From Linnemannia elongata (taxonomy: Eukaryota > Mortierellomycota > Mortierellomycetes > Mortierellales > Mortierellaceae), in assembly GCA_036320915.1 (NCBI GenBank), contig JAXBDG010000001.1, positions 620,001 through 684,000 on the forward strand: a DNA stretch of 64,000 bases, read 5' to 3'. The notes beneath the pieces are model-generated. The model was not told the origin of the DNA and ran no database searches. It saw nothing but the letters and a program-made list of their open reading frames with translations. Every line of letters starts with the position of its first letter. The stretch's first letter is position 1. The translations under genes were made by a program, and so were the position numbers. Shown here piece after piece: positions 45,076-56,369 of the stretch.

Positions 45076-47711
45076 ATGTCGGACATGGATATCGACCACG
45101 ACCCTCGTACGTCTGCCGTCAACATGCACCAGCAAGAGAATCACTGCTTCACAGGAGAATACTTGCGCTCAACCATCTCTGACCTGCCCACTCTTTTGTT
45201 TGACATCTCCGACATATAGGCGAGAGGCGGAGAACAGTGGAGGCTGGACAGCCAGAAGGGCAGGCCGAAAAGGACGACCTGGACCACCTTTTTGACTTAG
45301 ATGAGAGCGAGTTTGATAAGGTTGACAACCCATGGATGGCGGGTGCTAAGCCTATAAGGTAGACCAGGCCGGCGAGCTGCATGAACACGACTACCGAGGA
45401 CGAATGTGTTCGAGTTGACCGTCTAACAATCTACTCTGGACGACATAATGATATATTGGCTAGTTCAAATGCGGATGCAGGAGATATTCATCAGCAACTC
45501 ATGCTCTACTACCGCCACTTCTTCCCCTTCAAGCCGTTCTTTCAGTGGCTCAATTACGACACAGGTAAGTTGGATGTATGTTCAAGAGGGAGGAGCGCAT
45601 AAGAGCAAGTAACTGAGACATGTCACAGACATATGGATCTGATTCGTCTACTAACTCGTTCTTCATTGCCTGTTTTCTCATCAATGGTAGTCCCAAAGCC
45701 ATCAAAGTCGTTCCTGAACAGAGAGATCTGCTGGACGCTCATGGATGACACCTTTATCCGTTTCCAATCATACAGGACCCTGGAAGAATTCAAAAACGAC
45801 ATGATCCGACTTAACCCTGCAAAGTTTGATCTGGGCGCCATCTACAATATCCGACCCAAGGACAGACACATGGTTCGTCCTGCGGCGTTTATCCCTGTCG
45901 CGAAGGAGATGGTCTTTGATATTGATATGACCGATTACGACGAGATTCGAACATGTTGCAAAGGAGCAGATGTGTGTAATAAGTGCTGGGAATTTATGAC
46001 GGTAGCCATGAAGATCATTGATGTGGCAATGAGGGACGATTTCGGATTCAAGCACATCCTTTGGGTTTACTCAGGACGTCGTGGTATCCATTGCTGGGTT
46101 GCGGATGAGCGTGCGAGAAAGCTGAATAACGATCAGCGCAAGGCTATTGTGTCATACTTGGAAGTCATCAAGGTGAGATACAGGCTACACGCGGAGCAAA
46201 TTATTTTTTTGAGAGTATTGTTTGACATATCGTCCGGCAACCTGACATTTTTTTTTTAACCCACATTTTTTTTTTGCTACGTATAGGGTGGTATGCAGCA
46301 AGGAAGGAAAGTCAAGCTGCCTAATACCCTTCACCCATCACTCAGGTAACAGATAAAGCGGCCAGATTTTGCATGCCATGAAGAAAAGTATTTTACTGCT
46401 ATTTGTCAACGAACTGACACCTTTACACCTTCACCTTGAACCATGCAGCCGATCATTTGAAACGATTCAGGAGCATTTCCGCAATCTTGTGTTCGAGTCT
46501 CAGGAGATCTTGTCGGAGCCGGAGAACTGGGAAAAGATCTTGACGCTTATTCCAGACGAAGGTGTTCAGGCCCGGATTAGACAGAGCTGGGAAGATTCAC
46601 CAAACCGTGCACCTTCTCAGAAGTGGGCCGAACTGTTGGATACTATCGGTAACGAAATCGGACAGGTTAGTTCATCATACTTAAACCCCTTTGATTGTAA
46701 TAAGAGAGAGAGAGAGAGAGAGAGAGTGTGTGTGTGTGAGAAAGAGGCAGTGAGGTTGGTGTTACTTATTGGGAGTGAGCACTAGCTAATTACGTTTTAA
46801 CTCGTCTAAACTGGATAGCACTCGGCAAAGAGACAAGCACTGGAGAATTTCCCACGCGACATCATGTTCCAGTACACATATCCTCGTCTGGATGACAAAG
46901 TGTCTACCAACATCAACCATTTGCTCAAGAGCCCCTTCTGCGTCCATCCTAAGACTGGTACAGACAACCGTTGGATATTTTGATCAAACTGCAGCAAACT
47001 GATATTCTACAAGAACTCATTCCAAATCTGGTGGCGTACTGATGTTCGGTTTCTTTCCTTTGTATCAACAATGTAGGGCGCGTGTGTGTACCGATTCCAA
47101 TCGAGGATTGCGAGGACTTTGACCCATCGTCGCCACCCACAGTCCCACAACTCGTTCAGGAGTTGAACCGATACGATGCTACCCTCGCAACTTCTGGCGA
47201 TGACTCTAATAAGCTTCAAGGTTTGTGTACTGGTGTATTCCAAACCAAGGAAACGGAGCCTTTTACACGCTTTTTCAACGTTGTACTAATCTGTTTCCCA
47301 TTATTCATTGCATTTGAATGTAGACTGGCAGAAGACGTCGCTTCGGAAGCATGTGGAATACTTTGAGCGGTTCCTGAAAGGACTTTCTCGAGAAATGCGG
47401 GAGAATAAGCTGAAGGGTAGGTGAAATCATTTATTCGAATATCGAGACTTGTTCCGCTTGGATGTGCGTGTATGTGCCTTTCTTTGCTCTCATGCAGAGG
47501 GTGAGCCAAGGAGAATAAGGAGACTGAGGATATGCAAGAGGAGTCAACGGACCCTTTTGTTTTGTTTGAGTTTTCGACCGTTGTTTGTGTTCAACTAAAA
47601 AACAGAGTCGGAGGAGGGCATGAAATTAAATCACTTGCTGATCATGGTTGTTTTTCTTTTTACCGTCTATGCAAAATAGAGGGTGCCTCCTCCAAGTCGC
47701 TAGACTTTTAG
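45076..47711 (+). CDS. PRI1: DNA primase small (catalytic) subunit
   Basis: Synthesises RNA primers as part of DNA polymerase alpha-primase in the nucleus. Ten exons: 45076-45106, 45220-45358, 45464-45564, 45691-46172, 46287-46345, 46449-46665, 46819-46957, 47077-47220, 47324-47416 and 47506-47711. All phases agree. Marks are [31 protein letters not shown], the catalytic Asp pair in [13 protein letters not shown], the zinc cluster [32 protein letters not shown], and [15 protein letters not shown] before exon 8's VPI. The end SSKSLDF is plausible for a primase tail. The last exon uses an AG within GGTGAG. The N-terminal exons 1-2 are variable in the family and less certain, as is whether exon 10 holds another small intron. 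Confidence 0.92.
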
Positions 47712-48048
47712 AGCGTAACGACAAGGAGTCATTGAAATAGTGAAAAAGAGCTGTTTTCCGTCGGAAGGGCGAAGCATACACGAAAACATTCTACACCAGC
47801 TAATAAACACCTGCAAGGCATGTACTGTAAAAGAGTGAATAAGAGATCGGTGCTCGCGTCCATCGCGTTCTTTGATGGCGGATATTATGTTCTGGGACTG
47901 AACTCCCACAAGAGGCCGAGAACGTTTGTAAGGATGAGCGCGTTTACGAGGTAGCTCGATCAGCATGCATGGAAGGTGGTGATTGGTCGGAGAAGTTGGT
48001 GTGGTTAAGGTGTCCCGAGGATAAGCTTTGATATTTTCGACCTTGTTT

Positions 48049-48085
<37 letters not shown>

Positions 48086-51000
48086 ATTTTGTTTTGGTGA
48101 TCGGTGGAAAAGGGAAAAGGGACGTTCCTCCACGTCTGAGGAAGGGGAAGGGCTCATGTGCAGCAGTCAACAAAGGAAAATAACGCCTAAAAAGTAAAAA
48201 AAAAAGAAAAGTGCTGACGTTGCCCTTTTTTTTAGGCTTTACTTTTCGATCTTGTCAGATCGCTAACAGGGTTCCGGACCCTTCCTCCTTCCCCTTCTCC
48301 CTTATTCTCTCTCTCGTGCTCGTCTTTTTTCATCTACTGTAGTCAGAGCAAGGAGATGAATAGGAGGGTGAACACGGGTTCGCCACGAATGGAAAACAAA
48401 GCTGATAAAAAAGATATAATAGCGTTCAGAGCTGCGCGCTGAACCAAATTAGTAAACGTTTTGGGTGCAAACATGTCCGAGAAAAAAAAAAAAGAAAAAT
48501 AAGCGTGGACCTTGAAATGGCAATAAAAAAGATGCATGGAAGGGAAAGAAGGCTCCTTTTCTGCACAGTCAAGTAGGGGGTTATGAAGGCTTTGAAAAGG
48601 GCTGTTGACATGGGAAAATGGGCGGGGGGCGGAGGCGAAAACTTTGGGGTATATGGCGAGCGGTACTTATGCAAGTGGATGTTGAGCTTGGAATGGTCTT
48701 TTTTGACAAAAGAATTCTCCGGGTTCGCATGAGACTGTTGGTGAGAATGAAAAGGGCATTGCAAGAGGAGAGGTCATGGAAAAGAGTTCATTTGCACACG
48801 ACCTAGAATTTCTGTTCTCCAAATCTTGGTAGATGTGAGGAGAGAATTGAATAAGTGGGAGCAAAATGTACTAACACATGCTTGACGCCTTTTTCTATCG
48901 TCTCTCTCGCCCTGATATTTGGTATAGGGCGAAAGAGCGAACAAGCTACTGAGCGAGCCGCGTTTCTTTGTTTGTTTGTTTGTTGACATTTGTTGCTATA
49001 TGTGTTGGTGGTAACCGCTCCCTCCATCTCCACCCGGGTTTATTACGATTTCCAAGACCCGTGCTAGGAATACTTGAATGCACTCAAGCAGACGACAGGT
49101 TTCGTTGCGCCTTTTGCGTTCTCCATTTGACGTCTTTGACGCGTACTTGGTTCGTATGTGGTGCGTATGCATTCTTAATTGGTCAAAAAGAGGAAGTGGT
49201 GTCGTTTCAATTGCGAATGGATGGACGTGTGTGGATTTACAACAACCCTGCTCCAGAACTCAATGGAAGGATAGAAAGACATGAAAGTTTCTTTTAGTTT
49301 GACAGGTATTGATGGAAAAAGGGGGTGGACTGTCAACTCAAAAAACTCGCAATTCCGGTGAATCGTTCTCCCATTGATAAACAGATCAAAAAATTCTTGG
49401 GTTCCCGAATGGTAGGGACAATGGAAGGATGAAGGAGAAGTAAACTCAAAAAGTCAAAGGAATCATGTGGAAGTGAAAGCTGACAGAGAATTTGGCCAAG
49501 TGGACAAATGGGATCTGGAGGGGAGAAGGTCCGAGCTATGCTTCCACGTCTAATGGGCGGAGGACACGAGGGATGGTGAATAAAAGGTAAGGAGACGCTG
49601 TTTAGATTTGTTGTTGTGCCACTTTTCGGCCCGGCGATCCTAAACTCCAACGCCTAATGCTTATGAGCTTTTTTTCTTTTTGCCTCCCGTCAGATGTTCC
49701 TTTTACTATGGGAGCGTGTTGCCCATTTGTGGACAAGGTCCTTCTATGGAGCTTTGGGCTTTGTTATTTCGCTTTTGGTGGGACAAAATATGTTGTATGG
49801 AAAAAGGATACTCTGATATTGATTAATAGTGGATACGAATCGCCCTTGCGGCCTTGTCTTTTGTCCTTCAATTGACACCGCAGGATCTGGTAGGGTTGCA
49901 ATACGTTGTGAACATATCAGGAAGAGATACGGTCGAACGCCAGAACAGTTCCCCCCCTCTTTCGTACTTGTCGTTCCAGCAAGTAGACCGTTTTGTGTGT
50001 GTTCAATTTCATTCTTGTCTTGCCTCGCCTTTCGTGTTTTCTTCCTTCTTCCTTCCTTCGTTCCTCCCATCTTTCTACTTTTTCTCACCACCAATTGTTC
50101 AAGCACTCCGTCCACTCCATCTCATCCATGCTGATGTTTGTACTCTTTCTCTCGAGAAAAACAACTGAGGAGGTAGGAAGGTACGTGCAGAAAAGTACGA
50201 TAGAAAAGGCGACATGAACAGAAGCCGCGTTTTTTTTAAGCTTGGTTATTGCATGACTGGTCACAGCATCAATTGGCAAAGGCCCAGTTATTTCACATAA
50301 AATCTGATATGCAAAAGACGGGAAACGTGCAAAAGAGTCGACCACAATTTCTTTTTCCAATTGCTTGGCAGTGCGATGCGATTATCACCTTTTTTTTCTT
50401 GGGAGACGACGACGAGGAGTACGTTGAACTGAATTGAATGATGCAGACTATGGAAAAGTCCGCTACAGCTTTTTTTTTTTTTTTGCGTCCGACCTCCTCA
50501 TCTTTGCCACGTTTGTTTGTTGCAATTGTGAAGCCCCGAGACGACACAAACAGAACGAAAAAACCGCAAAGACAACGACAACAAAGTTTCAGTTTTGGTT
50601 TGTTCTACTTTTTTAGAGGGCAATTTGGGTCCAGCTCAGGGGCGGGATGTGGAAAATTGAACTGCGGGCGCAAGCTGCAAAAAGGAGTAGAAATGAATAG
50701 ATCGGGTTAATGACCACCTTCCATTTTTTTTTTTTTTTTTTTTTTTGAGATGAGATATCGATGGAGGAAGACGCAAACCACAGCAGTAACAATCAATAAG
50801 CGACACACATTAAAAAAAATGGAGCGCTACTTAACGTTTTCTATGGAGGGGTTTTTTTTTTTTTTTTTCTTTTTCCTTTTTTTTGTATTAATCAGAGATA
50901 CTGTTTTGATAATGATGGAGGAGAGGAGAGTGGTGGGGTGTGTTAATTTGGAAACGTTTGTTATTGTTATACTTTTTTTTTGTTCTTTAGTCGGAAAACA

Positions 51001-52271
51001 AAAAGGAGAGGATGACAAGCATTCAGGAACGACTGGAAAGAAATGAAAAGAATTGGCAACCACAACATAACACAATTGGGCGGTGTTTACTGGTGGTTAA
51101 TTGCATGTCGTTGACCATGCACTTGAGCACCCTTTTCTTTATTGAATACTAATGGAGGGAGAGACGGGCCTGTAAAGTAGTGTTGGTAGAAGAGTGGAGG
51201 AGAGGGAAGATTTATCGAATCATGGTAGGAGATATCATGTCATGCCATGCCATGCTATGTATATTTTTTTTCTTTCTTTTTGTGTGCATCCAACCAGGCG
51301 CCTTGTTCCTGACCCCCTCCTCGTTCCGCATTATTGATTGTTTGTTGTTTTGTGAGAATAATGATCGACTCATTTTTTGAGTGGCTATAATACCATCATT
51401 GATGGCCATCCATGATCAGTAAGACTAGTAGACTCATCCTTATCACTGATGACCCTCGCAAGGTCCTTCCTTGTCCCCTGCGGCATAGTGTTTTTGTACA
51501 AAATGAAATGAAATGGAGCGTGATTGAATTGACTGATCGGAGACTGGGTACGTACTATGCGCTTAAGTGGATTCTCCAATTTTATTCAAACGTTGGTTAC
51601 TTTTCTTTCTTTCACTCTTCCTTTCCTCTCTCTCCCTTTTCTTCTTTCTTTTTCTTCTTTCGCCCTTTGTCACTTTCTCTTCACAATCCTCCCCTTTTTC
51701 TACTGCTTAGCTTATACGCTTATACTCTCACCCGTTCCACTTTCTTATTCACCACTCCTATCTTTCCCTCATCTCTGCTCCATTGCATCCTTCCTCCTTC
51801 CTTCCTCCTCCTCCCTCACTTACATTACATTGCATTCACCCTCACTCTTCACCCCCAACCCTCACTCTCACACGCACCCCCCTACTCTCACTCCCATTCA
51901 CCCTTCCTCCATCCTTCGTCCTCTGCTCCTCGATTCTGCTGGAGCGGCCTATCCTCGCCAAGCCTATCACTGAATGTCGCCTTGCTTGCCTCCTCTCGTC
52001 CCTCACAGCCATCTTCACTCATAGCGACAATATCAACAGCACCAACAGCCGACAATACCACTCCCACTCCCACTCAAACCCACACAACCTTCTCTTCCCC
52101 TTCCCTCCTGCTCCCACTCCTTCACCTACCTGCTCTTCTACTGTCCCATCTACTTTGACCTCCCTTACACCCCCACCCCGACAACCCCACTCTCAATAGA
52201 GTACTGTTGTTCACCTCCACCGCCACCACCTCCTTCTTTCCTCATACCTCGGCTCATCCATCCTCTCGACC
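47712..52271. other. 4.56-kb region without a convincing gene
   Basis: No frame here shows family motifs or clear coding composition on either strand. The region is full of homopolymer and simple tracts, and its last ~700 bases are strongly pyrimidine-rich, probably the leader of the Zn2Cys6 gene. No tRNA recognised. Confidence 0.45.
48050..48084. repeat. 35-base poly(T) tract
   Basis: Uninterrupted run of T. It may be a retroposed poly(A) tail on the minus strand or simple slippage; no retrocopy is recognised beside it. Confidence 0.9.
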
Positions 52272-55200
52272 ATGGCTGATCCAGCCCCAGCTACCCTTGG
52301 CATCGCCCTTCCCCCTACATCTGTCCTCAAGATCAGAGACGCATGTCTCCCTTGTCGTAAACAACGATCCAAATGCGACGGCCAGCCTTGCTGCGCAAGG
52401 TGCACTCGTCTCGATCTCGAATGCACCTACGTCGAACTGGTCAAGGCCCCCAAGCCGGTGCCCAAAGAGCCCTGGCAAGAGTTCCTCACCACCACAGGAG
52501 CCAAGCCCGAGGCTTTGGAAATTCCACCCATTGAGCTCCTCAAGGATCCCTCAGTCGGCCCTATCCAGGATGCCTCGACATTCCCTTGGCAGAAATCCAA
52601 GATGACCAGGCGCCGGAAGCAGACCCCCAGTGCCAAAAAGTGTACTTGCCCTCTGCCTCCCTCATCCGATCCTGCTGGCCAGGAATCGCCTGATTCTCTG
52701 GGCCAGCAGGTGAATACTCCTCCAACTTTGGCGATGGATATGGTGGATCCCCTCTCAATGACATCTGTCATTGGTTCTTCTATCCCCGATCTTCTTTCGA
52801 CGCCAACGACAGCCAGTACCCCCGCCGCTCCTTCAGATTCACCCACAACTGCCGCTGGCGGAGCTAATAGCAATAACAACAACAATAACAGCAAACAACG
52901 CAGAGGACGATCCACCACAGGACCATGTCGAGTTCACAATCCACAGATCTCGACCAAATCTGCTCGATCTGCCACCCCCAGCCTCAACTCGCCCTCAACC
53001 CCAGGGGCTTCGTCAACAACGACTACATCAGGGGGTGGTCCAAGCATAGGCAGCTCTGTGAGTCTTCGTCATCGCCCCACTCCACCAGCCGAGCCTGTTC
53101 AGTTGCCTTCGTCTGTGATCGAGACGTCCGAGAAAATCAACAGTCTGAGCTCAAAACTCTCTCGGCTTTATGTGTTTCCGGACGCTGATCAGCCTCAGCA
53201 ACCTCCCCCGCCCCAGCTCGAGATACTTCAGTCGCGTACTCTCTCGCCCGTCCTCCAATCCCATCTTATTCAACTCTACCTCGCCCAATGCTGGCCCACT
53301 CAACCCATCCTTGACCCTCCCACCTTCATGGCCCAGCTGGCTGCTCAGGATTATTGCACTCCTCCGCATCCTCTCGTTGTAGCTGCCATGTGTGCCGCCG
53401 CTGCCAGGTGCATCGATGACTCAGATGTGGAGCGTCTCTGGGCGGAGCAAGATCCACCTCTGCCAAATCCAATTTACCCTAACCTCGCAAACGGAGAGGC
53501 TCATGTTCGGTCGACCCGTGATATGATCTGGTCCATCGGTGAATATTTTGCTGCCCTGGCCAAGGCGTACCTTCGGACAGAATTGCCTCTCGTGCAGTCA
53601 CCTGATCGATCGGGCGGAATGGGCGATCCCTTGACAGTCGTCCAGGGGTTGATCTTGATCTCAACTTGGGATGCCTCTGTCGGTCGCCAGCGCGAGTGTC
53701 AAGCCTGCGCAGCACTGGCACTTCGAATCATGATTGCTGGAGGATGGCACTTGATGGATCATCCGAACGGTGACGGATGCACGGATAGCAGGATCAAGAT
53801 GTGGGGAACTCTGGAACGCGAGCTGGCTCGTCGTTGTTGGTGGTTTGTCTGGATCGCTGAAAAGTGGACCGCTGCATTGCTCACTCAATACGTGGTACGT
53901 AATTGCGACCTTTTGTTTTGACGCGTTAACGCAGATGACTGACATTTGACAGCTCGAGGCTTGAGTAAGAATGGCCGTTGTCGCGTGAAAAAAAAAAGAG
54001 TTTTCAGGGGTTTGACCGCCATTATTTCTTTTTTCATTTTTAATTAATAGACTTTACATCTTTCGTTGTGCGAGACACTCTCACTCCCACGCGAATTCCG
54101 TCAAGGAGATGTGAACGACCAAAAAACAGTGATGTATTTCCAGCAGGCGATCCAGGCGGCCTATCTCTGTGGCTCTATCATCCAGCTACATTACCATCCG
54201 TACGAGGCTGAAGATGGCACCGAATACGACCACGAGACCAATATCCACGACGTGCAGCGGTTACAAGCGCGTCTGACAGAGATCGACAATCATTTGGATG
54301 CATGGTTTAAGGTCATCCCTGCAGGATTCAAACCCGATTGGGGGCAGACCACCGGGGACGAAGGTGAAGCGTCTACATTTGAGCCCGCCACGAGCACTCA
54401 GTTTTTCCATGCGGGAGGCGATTGGTGGTGGCGTCACGCCATGGGCGGAATGCTGGAAATGAATTATTATGCTCGTAAGTTAATTGCCTTCGCTGTCATA
54501 CGCGAGCGGAGAGTACAATGATCTCTACGTGCATATAGGCATTGTTTACTAATTCAATAGGGGTTTGTTCGTTGTCTGCAACCAATAGTCAAACTCTTGC
54601 TGCATTCACCTCAGCATGTTGTGTCAAAGGCACCATCACCTCTGTCGCGACTTACTTTGGCACAGTATGCCAACAGGATCACACTGACCTGCGAGCGACT
54701 CTGGCAGTATCCATCGACCAGGCCAACGTTCTACCACATGGCGGGTGCTGTCTTGTGGATGGCTCTCTGTTATCAGCAGGAGAATACATTGAGCGAGAAC
54801 CCAAGGATCAGGACACCGGCTTGCGTCAACATGCAGAAGAGCTACTTTTTAATCAAGAAGGTTGGCCGTCTCGTCCATTCCGCCGAAGATGAACTTCTCT
54901 CAGAACTTGAAACCACCAGTGGAGCATCTGTACGTAACAATATATGGTCGTGGGAAAGTTGGCATCAAAAGGTTTTGTTATTTTTGTTATTTGTTCTTGG
55001 CATCTATTCTAACCACGCGTTTTATGCTTGGATTGATGGGTTCATTAATAGGCGGTGCCATTTATGAGACCGACGGATGAGCAGCGTGTCAAGCCCATGA
55101 TGAAGGTGTTCAAGGAGATGTTTCCAATCATGCGCCAGGCTCTTCGTGATAAAGGATTTGGACTGCGTACTCAACCAAACGCCACCTCCAGAATCACATC

Positions 55201-56137
55201 GAGCGTGTTGCTCCCGAATCAACAGCACCACACTCTTATCCTGAACGCCGATAGCGGATCAATAGTTGGTGGCGTGACGACTTCTGCTGCAGCTTTGGGA
55301 CCGGCATCGGCAGCCTCGTGTATTAATGCAGGCGCTGCTGCTGTCATGGGAGCGACGGCAGGCAGTCCAGGACCTTCGAGCTTTTATTTGGCGCCATTGA
55401 CTCCTCCTGGTACGTCGAACGCGTCGGTATCGTCTCCCATGACAGAATCGCTTGGGTCTGCACCATCGCCTTCGCCTCCCCCAGCTCTGTGCAACGGCAT
55501 TTCTGTCCAGGGTGTGTCGGGTGTAGAGTGCGTTCATCTGTTTGGAGATGTCACCATGCAGCACCAGCAACAACCGCTCCAGCAACAGTCACTCCAACAG
55601 CAGCAGCAGCAGTTCAACCAGCAGCAGTTCCAGCAGCAACAATTCCAACAGCAACAATACCAACCTCTTCAACAACAGCAACAGCAGTTCATTCCCCATC
55701 AAGCATCACCTTTGGGCCAGGTGCAGTATATCCAAAGCCAGACTCATATGGCTCCACAACAGCAACAACAACAACGGCAACAACGACAACAACAACAGCA
55801 ACAATTACCTCTACAGCAGCAACAAGCATTTATTCCGCAACAGCAGCAACTTCAACAACAGTCACCGCTTCAACAACAACCACAGCTTCAACAGCAACTA
55901 CCGCTTCAACAACAACCACCGCTTCAACAACAACAACAACAACAGCAACAGCAGCAGCAGGTTGTTGTCAGCCGACCTTACCAGTTTTCTCATACACACA
56001 TGTCCCAGCTGACAGATCCGTTGAGTACTATGATTGATATGAACCCAGATCCGTTTGGGTCGATCATGCAGAACGAACCCAATGTGCTATCGTCCCTGAT
56101 AGATTATTCTGAATGGTTGAACCACCAGCTTGAATAA
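52272..56137 (+). CDS. Zn2Cys6 transcription factor with polyglutamine tail
   Basis: Exons 52272-53894, 54051-54474, 54589-54929 and 55052-56137 give 1157 residues in frame. The binuclear zinc cluster is at residues 25-51, C-x2-C-x6-C-x5-C-x2-C-x6-C (CLPCRKQRSKC, then CARCTRLDLEC). A Ser/Thr/Pro/Asn-rich stretch follows, then the fungal-specific transcription factor region: HLIQLYLAQCWPTQPILDPP (residues near 335-360), GDPLTVVQGLILISTW, LARRCWWFVWIAEKW, and in exon 3 YHMAGAVLWMALCY. The last ~200 residues are dominated by Gln runs from mixed CAG/CAA codons. Expected nuclear; CGG-type half-sites are the usual target of the family. Regulated genes unknown. Confidence 0.93.
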
Positions 56138-56259
56138 AAAGCGACCGCGTTTTGTACGGCGTTGATTTCATTGTGTCTTTATTTTGTCTTATTTATTTAG
56201 TGCGTTGTGTGCATTGTGCGTGAAGTCCAGCGACGAAAGACACGTCTCCTAGAGCGAAT

Positions 56260-56262
<3 letters not shown>

Positions 56263-56294
<32 letters not shown>
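56263..56294. repeat. 32-base poly(T) tract
   Basis: Uninterrupted T run 75 bases before the next start codon. Poly(dA:dT) tracts disfavour nucleosomes in fungal promoters, so this may be a promoter element of the following gene. Confidence 0.9.
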
Positions 56295-56369
56295 CTTGGG
56301 TGTTTGTCTGCTAGTTTTCTTTCCTTGCTTTCCTACATACCACCCATTTTTTCAACAATAACCTTCTGT

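Noticed and set aside
55489..56037. Thr- and Asn/Ser-rich open frames over the polyQ region
   Set aside because: Other-frame translations of CAG/CAA repeats in the Zn2Cys6 gene.
56259..56369. Upstream start giving a poly-Phe N-terminus for the coiled-coil orphan
   Set aside because: The Phe run is the translation of a 32-T tract.
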